From the NCBI GenBank assembly GCA_934597175.1, contig CAKTQR010000021.1, positions 1 to 38,083 of the forward strand: a stretch of 38,083 nt of DNA, read 5' to 3'. Below, in pieces: positions 25,475-32,805 of this stretch. The notes beneath the pieces are model-generated. The model had not been told where the DNA came from. It made no database searches and worked only from the letters and a program-made list of their open reading frames with translations. The position numbers were made by a program, and so were the translations under genes. How positions within the stretch are numbered: position 1 is the first letter of the stretch; each line of letters begins with the position of its first letter. Source of the stretch: an uncultured Oscillospiraceae bacterium (lineage in GTDB: Bacteria; Bacillota; Clostridia; Oscillospirales; Oscillospiraceae).

Positions 25475-25543
25475 TTACTTTTCGGCGTTATCGGTCGGCT
25501 GGGTCTGGCCGCCCTGCTGCTTCTGCTTGTTCTTTTTGCTCAT
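25475..25543 (-). CDS. 22-residue basic hydrophilic peptide
   Basis: An ATG at 25543 with GGAGG eight bases upstream opens a 22-codon frame whose product begins MSKKNKQKQQGGQTQ and ends NAEK. It is very rich in Lys, Gln and Asn with no hydrophobic residue beyond the start. An intrinsic terminator follows 12 bases after the stop. A good ribosome binding site plus terminator argue for translation. I do not recognise a family. It lies at the 3' side of the structured RNA and probably shares its transcript. Confidence 0.6.
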   Translation of the reverse strand: MSKKNKQKQQGGQTQPTDNAEK

Positions 25544-25568
25544 TGCAGTTTCCTCCAATTTTAAAGTT

Positions 25569-25813
25569 AAGTTGGCGTGAGCCGACCCCCTATCGTCTGT
25601 CAGTGTGCCCTTTCGGTGCTTTTCGCCTTTTTTCGTCTTGCCGGGCACAAAGCCCGCCCGCACCGAAAGAAAGCCGAAAATCCCTCGAAAAACATCACTG
25701 ACAGATGCTGCGCAGTTTTGCCGGAATAGTGTTTTTCTCAGCAAAGAGCTTCTACGGAACATGGGCGGAGGTCCGCCCGTCAAAACCGATAGTTGCTCGG
25801 CTCCCGTCAACTT
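25569..25813 (-). ncRNA. Large structured RNA of about 245 nt, raiA-type suspected
   Basis: On the leftward strand the ends pair over 15 of 17 positions (25813-25797 with 25585-25569). Nested inside are CTATCG/CGATAG (25792-25787 with 25595-25590), the perfect hairpin GGGCGG-ACCT-CCGCCC (25778-25763), CTGTCAGTG/CACTGACAG (25704-25696 with 25605-25597), TTTCGGTGC/GCACCGAAA (25668-25660 with 25619-25611) and GGGC-TTTGT-GCCC (25655-25643). So much nesting does not arise by chance and is not explained by coding. Size and layout recall the clostridial raiA RNA, but I could not confirm that identity. An alternative is a palindromic mobile element, although no target duplication is visible. Confidence 0.65.
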
Positions 25814-25814
25814 A

Positions 25815-25843
25815 TATAGATAGAGTATTCCACAATGGTACAA
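25815..25843 (-). promoter_or_regulatory. Candidate promoter of the structured RNA
   Basis: On the leftward strand TTGTAC (25843-25838), a 17-base spacer and TCTATA (25820-25815). Predicted start near 25808 would trim the outermost few pairs of the terminal stem, so the -10 assignment is uncertain. Confidence 0.45.
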
Positions 25844-25853
25844 ACTTTATACA

Positions 25854-26726
25854 TTATTCTTTCTTGAGCTCTTTAATGGCGTATTTCATGAAGCGCTTGA
25901 CAGCCGGCGAGGCGTGCTTGACAGACGGCAATATCATGCCCAGCGTTATCTTTTCCGGCGGCGAGACCGGCACTTTTGCGACATCGCAGGTCCAGCCGTG
26001 CATCAAAAGCTCGTTCGTTATGCTGATGCCGAGCCCGTTTTCAACAAGCGCCCACGCCGAAAAGCTCTCGTTGGTCGAATAAACGATGTTCGGCTCGATA
26101 CCGTATTTTTTGAGCATGGTCATGACATCCTCGTCCTTACCCATTGCGGGAATTATAAGTCCCTCACGCTTGCACCTTTCAAGCGGGAAGCTCTCGGCAT
26201 TTGCAAACGGATGATTTCTCGGAAGTATGGCAATCATCCGGTCGTCGGCAAGGGGTATCCAGTCGCCGTCGATATCATCGCCGCCGCTGGTGAAGCCGAT
26301 ATCGGCTCTGCCCTCGGCCATCCACTGCAGGACCTCCTGCCGTACGCCCTCCATGAGGTTTATGGTTATCTTCGGGTACTTTTTCTTGAACGCCGCCACG
26401 ACCTTCGGCAGCCAGTGCGTGGCTATCGACGAGTAGGCTGCGATGTTTATAAGACCGATATCAAGCCCGTTAATATTCGCCGCAAGCTCGTGCATGCGGT
26501 TTTCCTGCGATAAAAACGCCCGCACCGCCGGAAGCATCTTCTCACCCTCGGCTGTGAGCACGACGCCCCTTGTCGTGCGCTTTAAAAGCAGAAAGCCGAA
26601 GTCGCTCTCCATTGCCGATATAAGCTGGCTCACGCCCGAGGCGGTGTAGTTTAATCTCTCGGCTGCCTTGGTCAGACTGCCGCACTCGGCGGCCGCCAGA
26701 AATGCTCTGCATCTTGAACTTTCCAT
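25854..26726 (-). CDS. LysR-family transcriptional regulator
   Basis: The 290-residue protein has the LysR winged helix-turn-helix at the N-terminus (CRAFLAAAECGSLTKAAERLNYTASGVSQLISAMESDFGFLLLKRTTRGVVLTAEG) and a periplasmic-binding-like effector domain (LDIGLINIAAYSSIATHWLPKVVAAFKKKYPKI onward, GRADIGFTSGG). The ATG at 26726 is preferred over GTG three codons upstream because AGAGGTG is then seven bases away. It is divergent from a small membrane protein gene with overlapping promoters, the usual arrangement for a LysR regulator and its target. The effector is unknown. Confidence 0.94.
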   Translation of the reverse strand: MESSRCRAFLAAAECGSLTKAAERLNYTASGVSQLISAMESDFGFLLLKRTTRGVVLTAEGEKMLPAVRAFLSQENRMHELAANINGLDIGLINIAAYSSIATHWLPKVVAAFKKKYPKITINLMEGVRQEVLQWMAEGRADIGFTSGGDDIDGDWIPLADDRMIAILPRNHPFANAESFPLERCKREGLIIPAMGKDEDVMTMLKKYGIEPNIVYSTNESFSAWALVENGLGISITNELLMHGWTCDVAKVPVSPPEKITLGMILPSVKHASPAVKRFMKYAIKELKKE

Positions 26727-26737
26727 GTGTATCACCT

Positions 26738-26756
26738 CTTAAGTTTTACTTAAGTT
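26738..26756 (-). promoter_or_regulatory. Tandem CTTAAGTT sites before lysR
   Basis: CTTAAGTT occurs at 26738-26745 and 26749-26756, 11 bases apart, between the lysR promoter and its start codon. Being palindromic at the core (ACTTAAGT), they could be autoregulatory binding sites. Confidence 0.4.
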
Positions 26757-26775
26757 CGCATCAATTTCTTGTAAC

Positions 26776-26812
26776 TTTACTTTATGATACCACGCCCGTA
26801 TAATGCAATCAA
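26776..26812. promoter_or_regulatory. Overlapping divergent promoters of lysR and the 59-residue protein
   Basis: Rightward: TTTACT (26776-26781), 17 bases, TATAAT (26799-26804). Leftward: TTGATT (26812-26807), 17 bases, TATCAT (26789-26784). The two promoters occupy the same 37 bases, so polymerase binding in one direction should exclude the other. Confidence 0.65.
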
Positions 26813-26854
26813 GATGAAAAAACAAAAATCTAAAAAAACTTCGGAGGTATTGAC

Positions 26855-27034
26855 ATGAAAGCATTATCCGCTAAAACTTTGGTCGTTCTCGCGATCGTGA
26901 GCCTTGCTCTGACCGTCATGTTCACATACCTTTGGGCAAGCCTGACCGGCACCGCCTCGACGGTATCATCGGTGTTCGTGTTCTTCGCAGCCGCCGTTTT
27001 CGTGCTGTGCGTCAATACCGTCGATAAAAACTGA
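26855..27034 (+). CDS. 59-residue two-helix membrane protein
   Basis: An ATG at 26855 with CGGAGG seven bases upstream opens a 59-codon frame. The product has a short charged start (MKALSAK), a hydrophobic helix (TLVVLAIVSLALTVMFTYLWA), a Thr/Ser-rich turn and a second helix (VSSVFVFFAAAVFVLCVN). I do not recognise a family. Promoter, ribosome binding site and a downstream terminator all fit a real gene. The divergent LysR regulator suggests it responds to a small molecule, so a small transporter subunit or membrane modulator is possible; that is inference. Confidence 0.72.
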   Translation: MKALSAKTLVVLAIVSLALTVMFTYLWASLTGTASTVSSVFVFFAAAVFVLCVNTVDKN

Positions 27035-27071
27035 TATTTCTCCCTCTCTCAACATATTTCCCATATCCATG

Positions 27072-27110
27072 CAAACAGTCTGCGGTTTTCCGCAGGCTGT
27101 TTGTGTTTGT
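27072..27110 (+). terminator. Terminator after the 59-residue membrane protein gene
   Basis: CAAACAGTCTGCGG (27072-27085) pairs with CCGCAGGCTGTTTG (27090-27103), one G-T wobble, around a TTTT loop, followed by TGTTTGT. Confidence 0.85.
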
Positions 27111-27154
27111 ATAGAAGCATTGAAAAATGCAAAAATAAGTATGTTTCATGAGGC

Positions 27155-27212
27155 TTGACAGATACCCCTTGGGGGTATATAATCACGCTCAGAAAATACC
27201 CCCGGGAGGTAT
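27155..27212 (+). promoter_or_regulatory. csoR-copA promoter with two CsoR operator boxes
   Basis: TTGACA (27155-27160), 17 bases and TATAAT (27178-27183) form a perfect consensus promoter. The spacer is almost filled by the palindrome ATACCCCTTGGGGGTAT (27162-27178), a typical G/C-tract CsoR operator. A second copy, ATACCCCCGGGAGGTAT (27196-27212), lies in the leader 34 bases further on and contains the ribosome binding site GGGAGG. CsoR bound without copper would block both polymerase and elongation. Confidence 0.88.
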
Positions 27213-27216
27213 ACAG

Positions 27217-27525
27217 ATGGAATGTCATGAAAAACAGTGCTGCTGCGCCAAGACCAAGATGCGCTCCGAGCAGGAGGTCAAGCTGCTCATGAACAGGTTA
27301 AACCGCATCGAGGGTCAGGTCAGGGGCATAAAAAAGATGGTCGAAAACAGCGCCTACTGCCCCGACATCCTGCTTCAGGTCTCGGCGATAACCGCCGCCC
27401 TGAACGCCTTTAATCGAGAGCTTTTGTCAACACATATACGCACCTGCGTCGCCGAGGGAGTGAAAAACGGCGACGACGGTAAGATCGACGAGCTTGTCGA
27501 CACTCTCCAGAGGTTACTCAAATGA
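27217..27525 (+). CDS. csoR: Copper-sensing repressor CsoR
   Basis: The 102-residue protein is an all-helical metal-sensing repressor that releases DNA when it binds Cu(I). The Cu ligands are Cys48 (NSAYCPD), His73 and Cys77 (STHIRTC), the CsoR C-H-C set. RLNRIEGQVRGIKKMV is the family DNA-binding signature. The N-terminus carries an extra Cys/His cluster, MECHEKQCCCAKTKM, which may bind additional metal. The ATG at 27217, with GGGAGG upstream, was chosen over an upstream codon that lies inside the promoter. It overlaps copA by four bases. Confidence 0.95.
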   Translation: MECHEKQCCCAKTKMRSEQEVKLLMNRLNRIEGQVRGIKKMVENSAYCPDILLQVSAITAALNAFNRELLSTHIRTCVAEGVKNGDDGKIDELVDTLQRLLK

Positions 27526-30068
27526 AGCAATTTACTGTTACGGGAATGACCTGCGCCGCATGTCAGGCGAGGGTCGAAAAGGCGGTGTCAAAGGTACCGG
27601 GGGTCGAGTCCTGCTCGGTGAGCCTGCTGACAAACAGCATGGGCGTCGAGGGCTCGGCGTCGGATAGCGATATCATCCGTGCCGTCACGGACGCAGGCTA
27701 CGGTGCGTCGGTAAAGGGTGCTGTGCAGGCGGCAAGGCCCGATGAGGACGCACTTGCCGACCACGACACGCCGGTTTTAAAGCGCAGGCTTTTTATCAGC
27801 CTCGGCTTTCTTCTTGTGCTCATGTATTTTTCCATGGGCGCTCACATGTGGGGCTGGCCGATACCGGCATGGCTTCACGGCAACCATGTTGCCATGGGGC
27901 TTATCCAGCTTCTGCTGACGATCATTATTATGATCATAAACAAAAAGTTCTTCGTCTCCGGCTTTAAAAGCGTCATACACGGTGCGCCGAATATGGACAC
28001 GCTCGTGGCACTGGGCGCTTCGGCTTCGTTTTTGTGGAGCGTTTATGCGCTTTTCATGATGACCGATGCGCAGGTGCACGGCGGCTCGGAAGCTGCGATG
28101 ATGTGGATGGACGAGTTCTACTTTGAGTCGGCGGCAATGATACTGGTCCTCATCACCGTCGGCAAAATGCTCGAAGCGCACAGCAAGGGCAAGACCACCG
28201 ATGCGCTAAAATCGCTCATGCGCCTTGCGCCGAAAACGGCGAATATCGTGCGTGACGGCGTTGAGTCCACCGTGCCCGTCGAGGAGGTCACGCTCGGCGA
28301 CATTTTCGTCGTCCGCCCGGGTGAGAGCATTCCCGTCGACGGTGTGGTTTTGGAGGGCGACACCGCCGTGAACGAATCTGCGCTGACGGGTGAGAGCATT
28401 CCCGTCGACAAGGCCGTCGGCGACACGGTGTCCGCCGCAACGATAAACACCTCGGGCTTTATTCGCTGCAAGGCAACGCATGTCGGCGAGGATACGACCC
28501 TTTCAAAGATAATCAAGATGGTCAGCGACGCCGCCGCAACGAAAGCGCCGATAGCAAAGCTTGCCGACAAGGTGTCAGGCGTTTTTGTGCCCACGGTCGT
28601 GAGCATCGCCGCCGTGACGCTCGTTGTGTGGCTGCTTATCGGCAAGCCCTTTGACTTTGCACTTGCAAGGGCTATCTCCGTTCTCGTCATCAGCTGCCCG
28701 TGCGCACTCGGGCTTGCAACGCCGGTCGCCATCATGGTCGGCAACGGCGTGGGCGCAAAGCACGGCGTTTTGTTCAAGACCGCAGTCTCACTCGAGGAAG
28801 CGGGCAAGGTGAAGATAGTTGCGCTCGACAAGACCGGCACGATAACCAAGGGCGAGCCGGAGGTCACGGGACTGTACCCCGCCGGCGGCGTGACCGAGGT
28901 GGAGCTTTTAACTGCTGCCTATGCGTTAGAGGCAAAGAGCGAGCACCCGCTTGCACGGGCGGTCGTGGCGGAAGCGGAAAAACGCAGCCTGACCGCCGAC
29001 GAGGTCACGGACTTCAAGGCACTGCCCGGAAACGGCCTTACCGCCGTTAGAGGCGGCAAGGTACTGCTCGGCGGCTCGGTGAAATATATCGCAGGTCAGG
29101 TAAGCCCCGACAAGGCGGTGCTCGACACCGCCGAAGCGCTTGCCGACAAGGGCAGCACTCCCCTGCTGTTTGCCGAAAACGGCAGGCTCTTGGGCATAAT
29201 CGCCGTTGCCGATACCGTGAAGCCCGAGAGTGCCGATGCCGTCCGTGAGCTCAAGAACATGGGCATTGAGGTCGTCATGCTCACAGGCGATAACCTGCGC
29301 ACCGCCACGGCGGTCGGCAGCGCAGCGGGCATAGACAATGTCGTTGCGGGCGTTTTGCCCGACGGCAAGGAGGCCGTTGTCTCCAGACTCAAAACGCTCG
29401 GCAAGGTCGCCATGGTCGGCGACGGCATAAACGACGCTCCTGCGCTCACGAGTGCCGATATCGGCGTTGCCATCGGTGCGGGCACGGATGTCGCCATCGA
29501 CGCTGCGGATGTTGTTTTGATGAACAGCAAGCTCAGCGATGTTCCGGCGCAGATACGCCTTTCCCGTGCAACTCTCACGAATATCCGTGAAAATCTTTTC
29601 TGGGCGTTTATCTACAATGTCATCGGCATACCGCTTGCCGCAGGCTGCTTTATAAGCCTGTTCGGCTGGCAGCTCAATCCCGTGTACGGCGCTGCGGCAA
29701 TGAGCCTTTCAAGCTTCTGCGTTGTGACGAACGCACTGCGGCTGAACTTGTTCGACATGTACTCAGCAAAGCGTGACAGACGCAGCAAAAACGCAGTTTC
29801 CGGCGAGGCGCTGGGCGCACTTATAAATGATATCAATTCTATGCAGGAGGAAAAAACAATGACAAAGACAGTTAAGATCGAAGGCATGATGTGCCCGCAC
29901 TGCGAGGCGCATGTGAAGAAAGCTCTTGAGGCTCTCGGCGGCGTAACCGGCGCAGAGGTCAGCCACGAGAAGGGCACGGCGATAGTCAGCATGACCGAAA
30001 GCGTCGACAACGCCGCTATCACCGCCGCTGTTACTGACGCAGGCTACACCGTTCTCGGCATCGAGTAA
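27522..30068 (+). CDS. copA: Copper-exporting P1B-type ATPase CopA with C-terminal CopZ domain
   Basis: The 848-residue pump exports Cu(I) from the cytoplasm. In order: an N-terminal heavy-metal domain (GMTCAAC, Cys11 and Cys14), transmembrane helices, TGES (289-292, actuator), CPC in the membrane metal site (392-394), the phosphorylated Asp436 in DKTGT, SEHPLARA, TGDN and GDGINDAPAL. After the last helices, at residue 780, a second heavy-metal domain begins (GMMCPHC, Cys791 and Cys794). Most CopA proteins end after the last helix. Here that domain looks like a fused CopZ chaperone with its own ribosome binding site. The ATG overlaps the csoR stop. Confidence 0.97.
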   Translation: MKQFTVTGMTCAACQARVEKAVSKVPGVESCSVSLLTNSMGVEGSASDSDIIRAVTDAGYGASVKGAVQAARPDEDALADHDTPVLKRRLFISLGFLLVLMYFSMGAHMWGWPIPAWLHGNHVAMGLIQLLLTIIIMIINKKFFVSGFKSVIHGAPNMDTLVALGASASFLWSVYALFMMTDAQVHGGSEAAMMWMDEFYFESAAMILVLITVGKMLEAHSKGKTTDALKSLMRLAPKTANIVRDGVESTVPVEEVTLGDIFVVRPGESIPVDGVVLEGDTAVNESALTGESIPVDKAVGDTVSAATINTSGFIRCKATHVGEDTTLSKIIKMVSDAAATKAPIAKLADKVSGVFVPTVVSIAAVTLVVWLLIGKPFDFALARAISVLVISCPCALGLATPVAIMVGNGVGAKHGVLFKTAVSLEEAGKVKIVALDKTGTITKGEPEVTGLYPAGGVTEVELLTAAYALEAKSEHPLARAVVAEAEKRSLTADEVTDFKALPGNGLTAVRGGKVLLGGSVKYIAGQVSPDKAVLDTAEALADKGSTPLLFAENGRLLGIIAVADTVKPESADAVRELKNMGIEVVMLTGDNLRTATAVGSAAGIDNVVAGVLPDGKEAVVSRLKTLGKVAMVGDGINDAPALTSADIGVAIGAGTDVAIDAADVVLMNSKLSDVPAQIRLSRATLTNIRENLFWAFIYNVIGIPLAAGCFISLFGWQLNPVYGAAAMSLSSFCVVTNALRLNLFDMYSAKRDRRSKNAVSGEALGALINDINSMQEEKTMTKTVKIEGMMCPHCEAHVKKALEALGGVTGAEVSHEKGTAIVSMTESVDNAAITAAVTDAGYTVLGIE
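29859..30068 (+). CDS. copZ: Nested copper chaperone CopZ from an internal start
   Basis: Inside copA, in the same frame, AGGAGG stands eight bases before an ATG at 29859. Initiation there would give a free 69-residue protein with the CopZ fold: MTKTVKIEGMMCPHC with Cys12 and Cys15, and the typical DAGYTVLGIE end. In related bacteria copZ is a separate gene just after copA. Here the copA stop seems to be missing, so the same DNA can give both a fused domain and a free chaperone. Internal translation is inferred from the strong ribosome binding site. Confidence 0.65.
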   Translation: MTKTVKIEGMMCPHCEAHVKKALEALGGVTGAEVSHEKGTAIVSMTESVDNAAITAAVTDAGYTVLGIE

Positions 30069-30076
30069 AAGGGCGC

Positions 30077-30117
30077 AAAAAACAGGTAGGTTTCATTTGA
30101 AACCTACCTGTTTTTGT
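30077..30117. terminator. Bidirectional terminator between copA and the TRAP operon
   Basis: AAAACAGGTAGGTTTCA and TGAAACCTACCTGTTTT pair over about 17 bases with a tight loop, with T-runs on both strands. It ends the rightward copper unit and the leftward nine-gene operon. Confidence 0.95.
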
Positions 30118-30123
30118 TATTAA

Positions 30124-30426
30124 TCAGAATTCGTAGTCGACTGCGGCTCTTTCCGTTCTTATGCTCTCGACAAAATCGTGCAGAGCCTTGTGCGGCGGGA
30201 ACGCCGCCCACTCCTTTAATGCATCAAGATCGTCAAACTCCATCTCCTCGACATAGTCCCAGTAGTGTGCACCGCTGAAAATACAGGTGTGATGGGTGAT
30301 GCTCCTGAGCTTGGGGAACTGCTTTGCGACCTCGTCGAGCTTCTCAGCTGCAATTTTGATATTGGTGTGCATGTCGTTGCCGTTTGCCTCCGGCTTCATG
30401 CGCCAAAATACAATGTGCTTTATCAT
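30124..30426 (-). CDS. Dabb-family (stress-responsive A/B barrel) protein
   Basis: The 100-residue protein has the Dabb ferredoxin-like barrel, with the N-terminal MIKHIVFWRMKPEA strand, the central LRSITHHTCIF strand and a C-terminal WAAFPPHKALHDFVESIRTERAAVDYEF. Members are usually dimeric and include small cyclases and proteins of unknown role in catabolic operons. It is the last gene of the nine-gene operon. AAAGGAG precedes the ATG. Its function here is unknown. Confidence 0.88.
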   Translation of the reverse strand: MIKHIVFWRMKPEANGNDMHTNIKIAAEKLDEVAKQFPKLRSITHHTCIFSGAHYWDYVEEMEFDDLDALKEWAAFPPHKALHDFVESIRTERAAVDYEF

Positions 30427-30438
30427 GCGTAAACTCCT

Positions 30439-31146
30439 TTACATCAGCTCATCCCACGAGCAGTTATAAAACCTGCATCCCCGCTCCTCGAGTGCCTTTT
30501 GCACCCATGAACGGTCGGATTTGCCCTTGAGGATAAGCTGCAGATTGGCTTCTTCCTTTTCCTTGAGCTTCTTTGCCTCGGCGGCTATGGCTCTTGCCTG
30601 CTCGGGTCTGACGGCGATGACGCCGTCCTCGTCGCCGACGATTATATCGCCGGGGAAAACGACCTGATTGCCGACGGCTATCGGAACATTCATCTCGCCC
30701 GGACCGAGGCCCTTGTACGATGCGTTGGGCATGATGCCCCGAGCGAAAATGTTAAAGTCGTCAAAGGTATCCAAGGCTGCCGAGTCTCTGACCGTGCCGT
30801 CGACAACGAAGCCCCGTATACCCTTTTGGCGGGCGATCTGCATCATGTTCTCGCCGCAAAGCGCCCTTTCGGTGCAGCCGCCGCCGGCAACGACGATGAC
30901 ATCGCCTGCCTGCGCAAAGCTGATTGCTGCGTGGAACATGAGGTTATCGCCGATGGGGGCGCGCACGGTGACCGCCGTGCCGAGGAGCTTGACCTTATTG
31001 AGCGGCTTTATCTCCGAGTGCATGGCGGCAAGCTTATTCATGCAGTCGTCAATATTGCACACGGGAAGCTCACGGAAAAGCTCAACTATCTCGGGGTCGG
31101 GCCTTGTTATCTGCGTAAAGATCCTGAATCCTGTTTCACCTGACAT
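30439..31146 (-). CDS. RraA-family aldolase/decarboxylase-like protein (first copy)
   Basis: The 235-residue protein matches the RraA / HMG-CHA aldolase fold. It shows GGGCTERALCGENMMQIARQKGIRGFVVDGTVRDSAAL, with the Arg-Asp pair (VRD) that in HMG aldolase binds substrate and metal, and GDIIVGDEDGVIAVRP near the C-terminus. Family enzymes split 4-hydroxy-4-methyl-2-oxoglutarate-type acids or decarboxylate oxaloacetate; others are inhibitors of RNase E. In a catabolic operon the enzyme role is more likely. A second, more divergent RraA heads the operon. Confidence 0.88.
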   Translation of the reverse strand: MSGETGFRIFTQITRPDPEIVELFRELPVCNIDDCMNKLAAMHSEIKPLNKVKLLGTAVTVRAPIGDNLMFHAAISFAQAGDVIVVAGGGCTERALCGENMMQIARQKGIRGFVVDGTVRDSAALDTFDDFNIFARGIMPNASYKGLGPGEMNVPIAVGNQVVFPGDIIVGDEDGVIAVRPEQARAIAAEAKKLKEKEEANLQLILKGKSDRSWVQKALEERGCRFYNCSWDELM

Positions 31147-31167
31147 AATGCTACCTCACACAGGCTG

Positions 31168-32043
31168 TCACTTCTTGCCCTGCCACTTGAGCAGCTCGTC
31201 GGTGACGGCGTTCATGCTCTCGGCAGGTCTGCCGCCGAAGCGATCCTTAAACTCGGGGCTTGCAAGCCAGAACATCTTCTTGGTCGCAGCGGCGGACATG
31301 GTGTTGTCAAGTCCCGCCTCGGCCTGCATGTGGGCGATCTCCTCGATCTCCTGACCACGCCTGTAGGAATGAACGACATTGGTCTTTATCATCATCGGGA
31401 GCGTTACATCCAGCGGAGCGTCGGACAGGAAGGTGACGATGGAGTCGAAGATATCGTCCTCAACGCCGTAGTACCTTGCACAGGTCATGGTCTCGATGAG
31501 GGTTGCCTCAAGGCTCTTGGTGAAGATGCTTCTTATGACCTTGAACGCAGATGCCTGACCGATCTTGTCGCCCATGTATCTGATGTTCATGCCAAGGTCG
31601 TTAAGAATCTTGGTGACCTCCTCGGCGGCAGGACCGCTGCTGCAGCAGGGAGACTTTTCCTTGTGGATGTTTGCGGATACCAGAACGCAGCCGTCGATGA
31701 AGGTGCAGGCGTCGCCTATATACTTCTCGACCTCGAAGACCGCCTCGGGAACGGTGGAGTTAAACTCGCAGTAGACCTGATGTTTCTTAAGATAGGGCTT
31801 GTACATCTGCGCTGTCTCCAGTGCCTTGGAGCAGCTGGTGACCGCAATGATTATATCCGCACCGTCCACGAGCTCCTCGGGGGTGTTTGCAAGCACAACG
31901 CCTGCGTCGGCGCACTTTTTGAACGCCTCCCTGCCCTCGGTTTCAAACTTGATGTCATAGCCCTTGACGGAAACGCCCTTCTGAGCAAGGCCGATGGTGA
32001 CATTAGAGCCGACCTCGCCAAGACCGATAAATGCAACTGTCAT
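31168..32043 (-). CDS. NAD(P)-dependent dehydrogenase with DUF1932-like C-terminus
   Basis: The 291-residue protein starts with a Rossmann fold (MTVAFIGLGEVGSNVTIGL, GLGEVG motif) of the 3-hydroxyacid/6-phosphogluconate dehydrogenase superfamily. The C-terminal half (GQASAFKVIRSIFTKSLEATLIETMTCARYYGV) carries the lysine in KVIRS, at the place of the catalytic lysine of this superfamily, and looks like the DUF1932 helical domain. It probably oxidises a hydroxyacid made by the operon's dehydratase or aldolase. The second of two close ATGs (32043) is preferred, since AAAGGAG is then at proper distance. Confidence 0.85.
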   Translation of the reverse strand: MTVAFIGLGEVGSNVTIGLAQKGVSVKGYDIKFETEGREAFKKCADAGVVLANTPEELVDGADIIIAVTSCSKALETAQMYKPYLKKHQVYCEFNSTVPEAVFEVEKYIGDACTFIDGCVLVSANIHKEKSPCCSSGPAAEEVTKILNDLGMNIRYMGDKIGQASAFKVIRSIFTKSLEATLIETMTCARYYGVEDDIFDSIVTFLSDAPLDVTLPMMIKTNVVHSYRRGQEIEEIAHMQAEAGLDNTMSAAATKKMFWLASPEFKDRFGGRPAESMNAVTDELLKWQGKK

Positions 32044-32066
32044 GATCATTCTCCTTTGCTGATTTT

Positions 32067-32789
32067 TTATTCAACTACATACTCGTCGCCCGGAGCAAGG
32101 ATGAGCGTCTTTGCCTCCGGCATTATTTTTGCAAGCTCCGCCTCGAAGTCGTAGGGAACAGACGAGCCTGCGGGGTAGTGGATGGGAATTGCGACATCGA
32201 CATTCCAGAACTTTGCCGCAAGCGCAGCTTCCCTTGCGTCCATCTCGTAGGGATAGCCCACGAGACCCATCACGCCGAAAAAGCCGTACTTCACGGGGTA
32301 AAGCTCGCCGAAAAGCTTCATGTCGCTGAATATTGAGGTGTCGCCGGCGAAGAATATGCCCGTGCCGTCTCTGAGAGTGACGACATAGCTCATGGGCATG
32401 CCGGTTATCTTGGTGTCGCCCATTTTGAAATAGGAAAGGTGCTTTGCCTCGATAGAGCGCACGGTCATGCCCGTGTCCTTGTGCTCAAGGCAGGTGCCCC
32501 AGACGAGCATGCGCACGAGCTTTTCGTCCACGCCGTTAAACAGCGCATAGTCACGCACCTCCGGGCCGCAGTAGAGCGTTGCGCCTGTTTTCTTGACTAT
32601 CTCGATGGCATCGCCCATGTGGTCAAACGCACCGTGGGTGACGATGACGGCGTCGATATCACGGATATCGTCAACGCCGACGGCAGCGGACTCGTTGCCG
32701 GTTATATACGGGTCAAACAGCAGCCTAATGCCGTCGTTTGTCTCCAAAAGGATGCAGGAGTGACCCCAGTTGGTGATTTTAAAATTCAT
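32067..32789 (-). CDS. UPF0173-like metallo-beta-lactamase-fold hydrolase
   Basis: The 240-residue protein resembles the UPF0173/UlaG group of metal-dependent hydrolases: ITNWGHSCILLETNDGIRLLFDPYITGN at the N-terminus, then VIVTHGAFDHMGDA, TGIFFAGDTSIFSDM and VAIPIHYPAG. The metal motif HxHxDH reads HGAFDH (His52, Ala54, Asp56, His57), so the second histidine is replaced by alanine. The later His in EAKHLSYF and Asp in AGDTS are kept. Either one metal is bound or the fold works differently. UlaG opens a sugar-acid lactone, and a lactonase role would suit this operon. The ATG at 32789 has GGAGGT upstream. Confidence 0.85.
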   Translation of the reverse strand: MNFKITNWGHSCILLETNDGIRLLFDPYITGNESAAVGVDDIRDIDAVIVTHGAFDHMGDAIEIVKKTGATLYCGPEVRDYALFNGVDEKLVRMLVWGTCLEHKDTGMTVRSIEAKHLSYFKMGDTKITGMPMSYVVTLRDGTGIFFAGDTSIFSDMKLFGELYPVKYGFFGVMGLVGYPYEMDAREAALAAKFWNVDVAIPIHYPAGSSVPYDFEAELAKIMPEAKTLILAPGDEYVVE

Positions 32790-32805
32790 GGCTGTACCTC
32801 CGTTA

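Noticed and set aside
25475..25843. 122-residue protein covering the structured RNA region
   Set aside because: The frame runs through all the nested helices, has no ribosome binding site at its start and has no recognisable domain. Only its last 22 codons have an RBS, and these are listed as a separate peptide.
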